A DNA stretch of 40,919 nucleotides from Asterionellopsis glacialis (Eukaryota > Bacillariophyta > Plagiogrammaphyceae > Rhaphoneidales > Asterionellopsidaceae). Both the position numbers and the translations under genes were made by a program. The stretch's first letter is position 1; every line of letters starts with the position of its first letter. The notes beneath the pieces were generated by a model. The model made no database searches. It was not told the DNA's origin and saw nothing but the letters and a program-made list of their open reading frames with translations. The DNA lies in NCBI GenBank assembly GCA_014885115.2, contig WKLE02001465.1, positions 1 through 40,919 on the forward strand, given 5' to 3'. This document shows, in pieces, positions 31,273 through 40,919 of this stretch.

Positions 31273-33043
31273 ATGTCCAACCGCAGAGCTACGGAAGCCA
31301 TGAATAACAAGATGATGTACCCTGTCAAGGAGGAACATCTTGAGGAAACAGCTTCTGAAAGATCATCATTATCACCTCCAGTATCACGGTCATCATCTGT
31401 CGCTGAACTAGAAAAAGCAATTGAAGGATCATCATCACCATTATCGTCGTCGTCCTTATCGGCGTCAACCACCAGCACAATTAAACGCACCGGTGCTTCT
31501 TTTAAAGATCGCTCTAGGATTCCACCAAGTTTGTACTTGGCAGGAACACTTGTCTGTTCCTTATTATTTTTTACTGAAATTGCCCTACAGCCATTGGATG
31601 TATTGAAAAGTTTACAAAGTTCAATCGGAACATCCTCAACAACACTTGCAACGAAATGGATAGAACTTCAGGAAACATTGAAAGCAATTGCTTCTGGTGA
31701 AATTTTGGCTATGTGGGATTATGCATATGCGGCTATTTCAATTGCATTAGTGTGTCCTCTCTTTTATGTGTTGATTGGTGCACCACTACGTGCCGGTATG
31801 TGGACAGGAAAGCGTGCCAAACGACACAAGGTGCATCGTTATATGGGTCTTGTATTTATGATGCAATATGCATTAGCTTGGGTAGAATTCATTACAAACT
31901 ATGAAGCAGCCAAAGACAGTTACCTCCCTTTAACTGTTGCCTTGAATGGTGAGTGAGAAAAAGAGAACAGGGAGACGTCCAACTGCACAACTCTTTTTTC
32001 TGTTTTCTTTTCTAATCTAGCTTACTTACATTTTCTCCCCCCATGGGATTCTCATACACTCTGTACTATCTCTAGGATTGATTCAAGCAGTTTCTGCTTA
32101 CTTATCCTTCAAGGTTCTACCAGAACTGGATGATGCAGGCTACTATTCAGATAAGGCTGTTTTGTCGCGAAAATTTGTTCATGAAAATATTTTCTTTCAA
32201 TTGATGACAACCTTTGGGTCATTATATTATCATGATGGATGCCGTGCTGCCTTGAAATCGTCCATCCCTGGTCAAATCATTGAATATGTTGTTATTTTTT
32301 GGCCTTACATTTTACTCCGCACCTGGTTCCCCGTCACACGATTTAAAAATGCCGGATCGTCGAAATTGGGACGCACACAATCCTACGAACGATTCTATAG
32401 CATTGGAACAAAAATGATCAAAATATTTTATTTGTGGGCTAAATACTTTTTGGGGTTTCATATCAATTTTTTGGTGTTTTTGGGTTTCCCAACATCAAAT
32501 GATATGAAATTCATCCGTGGAATGTTCCTATTGAATGCCGGGACAGTTAGTATATCTGTCTTTCTTCATACACTCCGTTTTAAGAAAGTCTTACCACCAA
32601 GACTTACCTTTTCTCTATATATTTTGCAGATTTATGCGTAAGTTTTCATTGAACTGGACTGACCGGTTGTCACTGTTTTTGTAGAAGCAACGAACACAAG
32701 ACTGGCTTGAATGACAACTTTTGATCAATTGATTGTACTGGACTGGGCTTTACTGGACCGTTTTTTGATCAGCTATTTGTGTGCTTGGGAGAGTTCATGT
32801 TGACAGACTTTTTTATTTCCTCCTATTCTAACTTTCTCTTTTTTAATTTGTTTCTAATGCATTCACTACGACAGAACATTTTATGCTCTCCCTTATGCCT
32901 ACAAGGTATTTATGAGTCATCCAAAGCTTTCTGCTGTCACATTTTCAGGTTTTCTAGCTAATCTCACAAGAGATAGAAGGCTGCATTGTGTTTGGTGTGC
33001 ATGTACCATGTTCTTGTTAGGGTTTACAAGCATTGAATGGTAA
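31273..33043 (+). CDS. Polytopic membrane protein of unknown function
   Basis: Three exons, 31273-31948, 32076-32637 and 32875-33043, joined by GT-AG introns of 127 and 237 nt in phase, encode 468 aa. The ATG at 31273 is used; the frame extends to 31234 only through a TTG. I do not recognise the family. The first 85 residues are Ser-rich and probably cytosolic. Eight or nine hydrophobic segments follow, including LYLAGTLVCSLLFFTEIAL, AISIALVCPLFYVLIGAPL, YVVIFWPYILLRTWFPV and FLGFHINFLVFLGF. A basic KRAKRHKVHRYMG loop lies between the second and third. The C-terminus is WCACTMFLLGFTSIEW. There is no plastid leader; a plasma or endomembrane location is likely. Exon 3 was placed by splice sites and continuing hydrophobic character, so it is slightly less certain. 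Confidence 0.75.
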
Positions 33044-34628
33044 TGAAAAACAGTTAATTTAATAACTAGATTATGCACCACTAATTTTGGTGAAATGAAA
33101 GAATGAGAAACGGAATATATAATATCTAATGCATATTTCGAATACTATTCTAATAATTTAAAAACCAAAAAAAAAAATTATGTTGCTTCGTGACACACTT
33201 ATGTTTTGTTCGCGTATTCTGGTGTTTCATCTAGAATAATATTATATAAATTTATGAGAGGATGCCCCCATCCAAATACTTCGAATTGCAGAACAATTTA
33301 AACAACCCCGGCCCATAAAACACTGAGTATGCACAGCATGTTGAGGTACAAACCTGCTTAAATGTATGTCTTGAGTCAGTTTGTAGGACTAGGTTTACTC
33401 AAATTAGAGAGAGTGAAATGTCGTATTACTTTTTTAGATACCAGTCCATTCATTTTAGAAGTTATTGTAGACTCTATTCCTCTACCGTCTGTCTGATAAT
33501 AGTTGATGTGTCCTTCTTGCTATTCTCATGGAGACCGCCATGGGGTCAAAATACTCGGTTTTCAATGTCGCCATGACGAACACCTACGTTTTCGGTCACA
33601 GATGCCCATCAAACAACAACGAAACCAAGTAACAATCCACTAAAATAATAACAATTGGACGGGGAATTGAATGGTGTCATTGATGCAAGCAATTGGATAA
33701 TAGGATTATTGTTGTGTTCTTGTCCAGAAGTTGATCGACGTCGAAGTCGGTTTTACGAAAAAAACAGACTTCCCGCCCTCCTTGATCCAGATTTGGAAAT
33801 TATCAACACACACTCATGGAAAATGTAATAGATTTTTGTTTACGTACAATAGACACAAACCAAAGTTTTTCATTTTTGAATCTTGCGCACTGGCTGGAAT
33901 AATGAGTGCTTCATGTTTACTATGTAATATATCCGTTGGCTCTTATCCGAAATATTGCAGTATATATACAGATAATAAAATACTACATGTACGTATATTT
34001 TTATAAAAAGATCATAAGACTCAAATAAATCTGTGCGCATTTAGTATTTATAGTTCTAGTTTTAGTAATCGGAAATAATCCGATTATCATCAGTATTTAC
34101 ATAGGTTGGTCTTGTTTACCGTTCATTTGTCAGCCCATTTCTGCGATTAATTTTTTCATTCAGATTTTTGTTCCCTTTTGGCGCAAGTGCTTGCAAGACA
34201 GAGACTACAAGGTATGAGCGTGACCGTGTAAACAGCTGTCGTACCATTTCGTGCAGCGCGTGACATGTACGGAAAAAAAAATCACACGCAAAACGATACC
34301 CGTACACACGTTCCGGATGGCACGGTCGAGAGACAAAACTATCACATTATTATTATTTGTTTCCCACTTCAACATTGCTTGTACAGACAAGAAGCATTCA
34401 CACGGGATTCAATCCATTTCTAATTAATTCAGATTAAGGTCGTATCAAGGACAAACCTTGAAATAGTCGCGTTCTACTGTACTTTTTTACAAGAGACCGA
34501 CTGATCGAAAGAGAACAGTTCTCTAGAACGTTTGTGTTCGATTGAATTCAAAGTCTCTCAACAAACCAGAAAGAAGGGAACCATAGAAAAGAAACGAAAG
34601 GACAGCATTCGCATTTCTCATCTTGATC
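33044..34628. other. Intergenic region, nothing recognised
   Basis: About 1.6 kb of AT-rich sequence with A/T runs. The open frame at 33731-34006 starts at TTG and has no recognisable features. No RNA gene or repeat was identified. Confidence 0.5.
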
Positions 34629-36008
34629 ATGTCTTCAGCAACATCTGCAAAGCCATCGATTCCTAAATTCCCTCGTCGAGTAGATACGTCTGCTCCTTTG
34701 ACACCTCGTGGAAGGTCGAGGGTCCCCTCTGATATTGATACACAAACCGGTGGACCTCGAAGCTCACTCATGCGACAAGGGTCTGCAGGAAGGATTTCAC
34801 CTAGTGCAGTGTGTCGCACACGAAATTCATCACCTGTCATTGTATCTCAACCTAATGAAACAGTGCATCACTATGCTTCAGGACGACCTCTGGTGGTAAT
34901 ACCTATGCCCATGTTGGATCATAAAGTCAGTAATAGCAATACTGCTGCGGAGGTCAACAATAATACCAGTGATAATGCTAGTATTGAAGACATTAAACAT
35001 CAAGAAACACAATCAACGATTTCTTATACCAATAGTAGTTCAACAGCATCCATTGGTTCAGCACTATCTGGTGAGGAAGTTTCGATTGAACAAGAACTTC
35101 ACCAAGGTAGCAGCACCAGTGATCGCAGCATCAATACTGCTAGCAGTACCAACTCGGGTAAACCACCTATTGCTCCACCTTCTGCAACCAAAAAAAGTGA
35201 TACAGACGAGACCAAAACTAAAAAGTTGAGAAAGGAAGAGAATACACCTAAATTGTACTTGTCAGAACCACCTGCACTTCGTGACGAAGGATGGAAAGAT
35301 GCAGATGGGACAGCGTTTAAAGTTCGTGGAGCTAAATATCTCAAAGATAAAAAGAAACAAAAGTCACAACCTTCGACATTCAAATTGATCACTACCGATT
35401 TGGTTCAAGTTGATAAACCGATCTTTACAGGTCTTTGTAGCCACCCGGACGAACGTATCCAAAAAGCATTGAAACGTGAAGAAGAAACTGGTGTGCAAGA
35501 ATTACCTGATTTCATTTTTGCTATCAACTTGGTGGTCCCTGGTGCACCTCGAAATTATCATTTGGTAATGTACTTTGGTTGTGATGACATTAGTATCATT
35601 AAATCTACTGATACACCCTTTGGACGTGTTGCCAATAAATTTTTCTTTGGTGATTCAGATGACTTTAGAACAAGTACCTTCAAATTGATTCCCTCTATTG
35701 TGGATGGGAACTTTGTTGTGAAAAATGCTGTAGGGTCCAAACCAGCTATTTTGGGAAAGAAACTGAAACAAAACTATATCCGTACCGACCGTTTTTTGGA
35801 ACTTATTTGTGATATTGGCAGTAACCCCGTGGCTGATAGTATTGTCAAATTGGCATTGGGATTTGCTAAAAAATTAGCAGTTGATATGGCATTTGTATTG
35901 GAAGGAGTAGAAGAAGCTCATTTACCAGAGCAGGTTGTAGGTGTGGCAAGAATCATTAATCTTGATTTCGATAAAAAGGATGGTAAACGATTGGTCCCCC
36001 AACCGTGA
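34629..36008 (+). CDS. EDR2-C / DUF1336 domain protein
   Basis: A single exon of 459 aa. The ATG at 34629 is used, as the frame extends only to a TTG at 34623. The first 200 residues are disordered, rich in Ser, Thr, Asn and Pro, with TPRGRSRVPS near the start. From about 215 the EDR2 C-terminal domain (DUF1336) is clear: GWKDADGTAFKVRGAKYLKDK, PDFIFAINLVVPGAPRNYHLV, FRTSTFKLIPSIVDGNFVVK, AVGSKPAILGKKL and DIGSNPVADSIVKLALG. In plant EDR2 this domain sits after PH and START lipid-binding domains, both missing here. Membrane or lipid association is possible; the function in protists is unknown. Codons are AT-rich, like PRK copy 2 and the oxidoreductase downstream. Confidence 0.9.
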   Translation: MSSATSAKPSIPKFPRRVDTSAPLTPRGRSRVPSDIDTQTGGPRSSLMRQGSAGRISPSAVCRTRNSSPVIVSQPNETVHHYASGRPLVVIPMPMLDHKVSNSNTAAEVNNNTSDNASIEDIKHQETQSTISYTNSSSTASIGSALSGEEVSIEQELHQGSSTSDRSINTASSTNSGKPPIAPPSATKKSDTDETKTKKLRKEENTPKLYLSEPPALRDEGWKDADGTAFKVRGAKYLKDKKKQKSQPSTFKLITTDLVQVDKPIFTGLCSHPDERIQKALKREEETGVQELPDFIFAINLVVPGAPRNYHLVMYFGCDDISIIKSTDTPFGRVANKFFFGDSDDFRTSTFKLIPSIVDGNFVVKNAVGSKPAILGKKLKQNYIRTDRFLELICDIGSNPVADSIVKLALGFAKKLAVDMAFVLEGVEEAHLPEQVVGVARIINLDFDKKDGKRLVPQP

Positions 36009-36381
36009 TTTGGAAAGATAGATAGAGAGTGGATGATGTATTGACGGGGAATTTAATATTAGGCATGTATGTAAGGGTATCGACAAAAAACCTGCTGCAG
36101 TACTAAATGTGATTGATCCATGCATGTGAGCTACAAATACAATGGATCGCAAAAAAAAACTAGACAGTGTGTGTTGCGAAGAAGCAAACAACTCATAAAA
36201 TAGATGTTTGAAAATGTAGTACAATACCAAATGATTTCTAATTCAGGGGAACAGGAAAACCTACAAAACCACTGGATCTCCATAGTAATTTCGAATTATA
36301 CGCTTTTCCTTTTTGCCAGTGTCTATATGCTAAAGTTTTCATGAACACCTCACTTTTCATGAAGCGAGGCGGAAAACATGC

Positions 36382-37596
36382 TTACTTTAAGTAGTCATCC
36401 TTCCAACTTTTTCGATTATTCAAGAGCTTATCAAGCACAATTGATGTTCGTACTCCATCCTCTCCTGAGCAAAGACGAGATCCAACATCATCAAATGTAC
36501 CATTCTTTAATCCATCAACGATATTTTGTACCATTGGTTGGTGGACATGTGCAGGCCACTCTGTCTCTAAAATTTGCCTTTCTTCTTTACCGTCACTATT
36601 CATTATTATCAATTCAGGAGATGCAGCATCAAAGCAAGAAAAACGTAAAACACCTTTCGTACCAGTAATTTGTATCTGATCCACGGCAGGTCCGCCACCA
36701 CAAAACTCAAAAGAACCACTTCCAAGAAGTGTGTATTCTCCACCTTCTTCCTTCTCATTTTCATGAGTCAAACGATGGATCCAAGTCCCTCTAACATTGT
36801 CTTCTACACCTTCCTCTTTGTCATGGACCCAGCCCTGCTTGGATACTGTACGGGCAGCAACGCCTGCAGCATTCTGGATGGGACCCAAAAAATAATCTAC
36901 TAAATCCAACATGTGACATCCCATATCAAGCAGTATTCCGCCACCAGACATGGATCTATCGTACCGCCATAAAGTTTTGTCTTCATCTAGTCGTGGTAGA
37001 TGTAAAGTACATGTGACTGATGTAAGCTGCCCGAGTGTCCCATCATGCATGACACGATGACATTCTACAAATTTTGGCATCGAACGGCGATAATAGGCAG
37101 TATACAAAGGTAGGTTTGTATTCTGAAAGAGTTCTGCGATTTGTTTTGCTTCGTTGCCATCTCGTCCTAAAGGTTTTTCCATGTAACAAGGTTTCCCAGC
37201 CTTTGCAATCGCTTGTGCAATTTCAAGACGATCACCTCCAGGTGGAGTTGCTACACATATGGCATCAATATTCTCATCTGCAAGTACATCATTGATGGAA
37301 CTGTAATAACGAGGAACGTTATGTCGTTCTGCAAAATCTTTTGCCTTTTCTGCTGTTCTCCGCATAACAACATCCAAAGAAGAATCTGTACACTTGTAAA
37401 AGGCAGGTCCTGATTTAACTTCACAAACATCACCTACACCAATAATTCCCCAACGAATGGGTGTTTGGAGCGGTGGTAGATTTATTGACGTTTGTTGGGA
37501 TGTTGTAGTGGTAGTACTTTTCATTGACATACTATGGGTACTTTGAATAACCAGAATGAAAACGAAACCAATGAAAGGCCAGAATCTTTCAAACAT
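36382..37596 (-). CDS. GFO/IDH/MOCA-family NAD(P)-dependent oxidoreductase
   Basis: A single exon of 404 aa. The N-terminus MFERFWPFIGFVFILVIQS is hydrophobic, a signal peptide or anchor, and is followed by a Thr-rich linker. The Rossmann fold opens with IRWGIIGVGDVCEVKSGPA at about residues 47-65, then AICVATPPGGD and YMEKPLGRD, the EKP motif carrying the catalytic lysine. The C-terminal sheet domain contains GGGILLDMGCHMLDLVDYFLG. The family oxidises or reduces sugars, inositols and related compounds; the substrate cannot be named. The leader suggests the enzyme works in the secretory pathway or plastid rather than the cytosol. Its stop lies 373 bases from the stop of the convergent EDR2-C gene, with nothing else seen between. 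Confidence 0.88.
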   Translation of the reverse strand: MFERFWPFIGFVFILVIQSTHSMSMKSTTTTTSQQTSINLPPLQTPIRWGIIGVGDVCEVKSGPAFYKCTDSSLDVVMRRTAEKAKDFAERHNVPRYYSSINDVLADENIDAICVATPPGGDRLEIAQAIAKAGKPCYMEKPLGRDGNEAKQIAELFQNTNLPLYTAYYRRSMPKFVECHRVMHDGTLGQLTSVTCTLHLPRLDEDKTLWRYDRSMSGGGILLDMGCHMLDLVDYFLGPIQNAAGVAARTVSKQGWVHDKEEGVEDNVRGTWIHRLTHENEKEEGGEYTLLGSGSFEFCGGGPAVDQIQITGTKGVLRFSCFDAASPELIIMNSDGKEERQILETEWPAHVHQPMVQNIVDGLKNGTFDDVGSRLCSGEDGVRTSIVLDKLLNNRKSWKDDYLK

Positions 37597-37959
37597 AGAG
37601 AGATGTTTTTGTTAGGTTTCTCAACAAGGGTGATTACAATTTATGTATCAAATATGTTTGATGGACGACTTATATACTTCGGAATCTACACAGCGTATCT
37701 CCCGTCTGTTCGGAGCAAATGGTAATGGCAAGGGTCGATTGATACTCTCTACGACTACTGATTATTGCCCTGACGAGAGGTTCGATGTTCTGATATTAAT
37801 ACGTACCCTCTTTTTTTAAGAGAAAAAGAGATGTGATGATTGCCAGATCTGATCTGTGACGACCTTGTTCTCATGGAGATCTCGAGTCTCGAGATTAGTT
37901 TTGCAACATCATTCATTTTCCTGTCTGTCTGAAGTTACCAACTCGTACTGAATCTCCTG

Positions 37960-38527
37960 TACCAGGTACCAGGTACAGCTACCTGGGGTATTCACTACTA
38001 ACTCTAGATACCACAGTCAATGAGTGGTACGAGATACTAGATGACGTCAAAACCCCATGACAAATAAGAAGAATAGGGTATAACTAAAAGTACCTGGTAC
38101 CTGGTACAGACTTTTCGCATATTCACAGAGCGGCTTGTAGCTCTTCATACTTAAGGATGAATATAATATATTAAACGGCACTGTACATGTCTATTATACG
38201 ATTTATCAGCTATCTGGTAAATATATACGTGGTATGAACATATGCCTGGAACCGTAATATAACCGTTATGAGCGAAAAAAAGGAAGGAGCGCCAAAACCA
38301 AAGACGTGAGGTCAACGTAATATCTGGTACCAAAAAATAGATGAAGAATAACTACCAGGGTACGAGCTATGAAAATTGGGGTGCTGGTATGAGATTGTAC
38401 TCAGCATCCTGTATGTTCAAATTATACTTGTCCGTAAAGTATGTAGGATAAAGTAAATACATTTCCCTCCGACGAAGCCTACCTGGTACTACTGTACTTC
38501 AATAGAAAGATGTTCTCTGTACCAGGT
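37960..38527. promoter_or_regulatory. Divergent promoter with six ACCTGGTA-type motifs
   Basis: The 1.1-kb gap between the divergent oxidoreductase and sterol methyltransferase genes contains exact TACCAGGT at 37960-37967, 37967-37974 and 38520-38527, and ACCTGGTA at 38092-38099, 38099-38106 and 38481-38488. Two pairs overlap as direct repeats in opposite orientation. Further partial copies are GCTACCTGGGG near 37979 and GTACCTGTACAGGTAC near 38545. No gene is seen. Confidence 0.5.
38042..38049. promoter_or_regulatory. Perfect CRE palindrome TGACGTCA
   Basis: A full eight-base cAMP-response element/bZIP consensus lies 650 bases before the sterol methyltransferase and 446 bases before the oxidoreductase. 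Binding is inferred from the consensus only. Confidence 0.35.
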
Positions 38528-38691
38528 AGCTAGCATGTAACTAGTACCTGTACAGGTACAATAAGTTTTCATATATGTGCAATAACGCAGGCATGTGCCT
38601 GAGCTGTTCTGAACGGGGCGCCAAGTCTTGACCAACAAAAATTCTACCAAACCACCACAACAAAACACATTTGTGGTGTACATCAATCACA

Positions 38692-40121
38692 ATGGGTTTT
38701 GACGAAGTTCTCGCCGCAGCCACTGAGGCTATCACCACCCCTGCCGGGGCCGTGACACTTGGTGCTCTCATCGTTGTCAACGGCGTATTGTTAACTAGAT
38801 CATTCAAGCGTGATGCTGCTGGTAACTCCTTTGGTGACTTCTTCACTGGAAGTACCAACATTCTCAGTAACAGAGATAGCGTGTTAAAGCGTGATCAAGT
38901 GAAGGACTCTATTGCTGGATATGAGAATCTCTTCAGTGGTGCCCGTAAGGAAGTTGGTGCTATTCACAGTGAGGAGAGCATCAAAACTCGAGAAAAGGAA
39001 TACCAAACCATGGTGAACAGCTTTTATGATCTTGTAACTGACTTTTATGAATGGGGTTGGGGTCAGGTATGTACGACTCGTCATTGTTTGGGAAATCTTG
39101 CCAGCACGCAGTACTGGAGTCTACTGGAGTCTACTGGAGAACTTTTTCCAAAAATTCACAGAAACGGACTCACATTTTTGTTTTCGCATCTGTTTCCCTT
39201 TTCCCATCGCTTCTTGCTTGCACACGCAACCATACCACACCGACCATCAACATGACACACCACTACCAACAAATATAGTCTTTCCACTTTGCTCCTCGCC
39301 GCAAGGGTGAAACTTTCATGGAGTCGATCAAACGTGCTGAGTACTACTTGGCACTTCGTGCAGGAATGACTTCAGAAACCAAGGCCTTGGACGTGGGATG
39401 TGGTGTTGGTGGACCCATGCGTAACATTCAACAGTTCACCGGTGCTGATATTACTGGAGTCACCATCAATGAATACCAGGTTCGTGTCGGTAACCAATAC
39501 TGTGAACAAAAAGGCATCGACAAGAAGTGTCGTCTTCGTCAAGGAGATTTCCAAAAGATCCCAGAAATGTTTGAAGAGGGAGAATTTGATGTTGCCTATG
39601 CTATTGAGGCTACTTGCCACAGTCCTGACCGAGTGGAGACCTTCACTGGCGTGAATAGGAGTTTGAAGAAGGGAGGAATTTTTGTTGGATATGACTGGAT
39701 TGTCCTTCCGGAACGGGGTTTCGATAAGAACAACAAGGATCATCTCCGTATTAAGGAAGGTATTGAAGTTGGTAACGGTCTACCCACATTGGCCACTGCT
39801 GCTGATATCAAAAAGGCTCTTGAGGATTCTGGTTTTGAAGTCCTTGATGCCTATGATGCCAACCAAAATGTCCACTCCAAATATGAAATTCCCTGGTATG
39901 ATACTCTTAACGGATCATTCACCCTTTCTGGGTTCCGAATGACCCGTTTGGGTAGGATCTGTACCCACTGTGTTGTTAGTACTCTTGAATTCTTGAGAAT
40001 TGCACCAAAAGGAACTGTCCGGGTAAGTGCTCTTTTGAATGCAACTGCTATTGACCTTGTCGACGGCGGAAAACAAGAGATCTTCACTCCTTCCTACTTT
40101 TTCATGGCACGTAAGAAGTAA
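38692..40121 (+). CDS. SMT1: Sterol C24-methyltransferase (SMT1/ERG6 family)
   Basis: Two exons, 38692-39066 and 39279-40121, joined by a 212-nt GT-AG intron, encode 405 aa. Splicing rebuilds the sterol-binding signature FYEWGWGQSFHFAPR. The enzyme transfers methyl from S-adenosylmethionine to C24 of sterols such as cycloartenol in the ER membrane. Visible are an N-terminal hydrophobic segment (about residues 14-34), SAM motif I LDVGCGVGGPMRN, INEYQVRV, the second sterol region YAIEATCHSPDR, YDWIVLP and a C-terminal SMT_C domain ending TPSYFFMARKK. The length matches diatom and plant enzymes. Codons are GC-ending, suggesting high expression. The ATG at 38692 is preferred over an upstream TTG. 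Tocopherol methyltransferase is a weaker alternative because the sterol-binding motifs are present. Confidence 0.95.
39112..39139 (+). repeat. Three 10-bp tandem repeats inside the SMT intron
   Basis: TACTGGAGTC occurs twice, followed by TACTGGAGAA, about 45 bases after the donor site of the intron. This may be replication slippage. Confidence 0.85.
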
Positions 40122-40919
40122 ACAAATCATCTATTGGTTGCAGTTGAAAGACCTAATGCAGGTCGATTGTTACTTGCTCATCAGAATTTTAACATATATG
40201 AATATATGTTTGGGTTTAATATATCCTTTGTTTGTGTATACTGCTTTGAAAATACGATTAAAAATTATCCATTATTAATTTCAGTACCTACACAACGAAT
40301 GTCTTGGCTACTCAAATACTTTCCCAGATTAATATAATAATCTAGCTGCACCTTTTCCTTCCGCCTTCATATAAATAACTATGAGCTTTTCTCCCACATC
40401 AGCAGTTCACAGGTGTGTAGTCCTAAGACCTACCATGTGTCTGGAAATTATTGCGCACTTTTTTTTTGTGCACCAACCCAAAAAAGTGTGTACCAACCAA
40501 ATGTTTGATTTCGGCAACATTGTCGTTCAAAAAAGTGTTTACAAATTCGTCTTCGTCGATGGCTTTTTATTTTCGACAGCTCATGTTCTAATTTTCGATA
40601 GTCGCAAGTTGTCATGTATGCTATACTCATGACTGAATTTTCACGAGCTGGATGTGCCCTTCTTCAAGGTGGTCGATCGGCTTATATTCACTCCTTTTCG
40701 TAAACATGAAAATTCAACCCCCCGGGGACAGATTTTCCGTGCTATCATCTAGAAATTTTATTTTTTTAATTTTTCTCGTTTTAGACCCCAACACCCTGGG
40801 AATGATCCCTTTCATCCCATAATTTGGTCAGAAGCTAGTCTCAAACCTTTTACATAGATACATAAGCTATCAGATCTGTTAGATAGATACATAAACTAAT
40901 ATATTCTGGCCTAACATTG
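40122..40919. other. Region downstream of SMT, nothing recognised
   Basis: AT-rich sequence with no supported gene. A short repeat of ACCAACC with AAAAAAGTGT (40476-40500) and the self-complementary CCCCCCGGGG near 40718-40727 are the only structure seen. Confidence 0.5.

Noticed and set aside
33731..34006. 91-codon open frame on the plus strand
   Set aside because: TTG start, no homology, in an AT-rich intergenic region.

Overview
This window looks like nuclear DNA from a diatom (or a close photosynthetic stramenopile). Several proteins start with a signal peptide followed by a Phe at the predicted cleavage site (ASA-FAP type, textbook in the phosphoribulokinase at 26145-27338), the signature of import into a four-membrane plastid. 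Genes are compact, with 0-3 short GT-AG introns (81-237 nt), and alternate between strands. I found no rRNA, tRNA or CRISPR array.

Layout. 1-5340 is an AT-rich, gene-free stretch almost without CG dinucleotides (about nine in 5.3 kb), ending abruptly at the first gene. 5444-10108 (+) encodes VPS18 of the HOPS/CORVET tethering complexes. It converges on a CobW/COG0523 metal-chaperone GTPase carrying a SAP-like insert (10165-12012, -). 12300-12915 holds a roughly 300-bp tandem duplication with short hairpins. Cysteine synthase (13433-14796, -) and a fused nicotinamide nucleotide transhydrogenase (15440-19104, +) are divergently transcribed. A Tic22-like plastid import factor (19265-20555, -) and an Asp/Asn beta-hydroxylase-like dioxygenase (21126-22307, +) form the next divergent pair. 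A UAS-UBX protein with an N-terminal signal or anchor (22381-24092, -) follows. 24694-25170 is a broken SKP1 gene.

26145-29497 (-) carries two tandem phosphoribulokinase genes, nearly identical in protein core but with very different codons. Then come an unrecognised polytopic membrane protein (31273-33043, +), an EDR2-C/DUF1336 protein (34629-36008, +), a GFO/IDH/MOCA oxidoreductase (36382-37596, -) and sterol C24-methyltransferase (38692-40121, +).

Many genes serve plastid or endomembrane biology: PRK (Calvin cycle), the transhydrogenase with a plastid-type presequence, Tic22, the dioxygenase with a plastid-type presequence, the UBX protein (possibly the ERAD-like import machinery), VPS18 and SMT. 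They are neighbours rather than an operon. Two short motifs, AGGTCCTAC (6 exact copies) and ACCTGGTA (11 exact copies, counting both strands), occur in intergenic DNA far more often than chance and may be shared promoter elements. The observations most worth following up are these motifs, the CG-depleted block, the PRK pair, the SAP insert with altered G4 motif in the GTPase, and the UBX protein.
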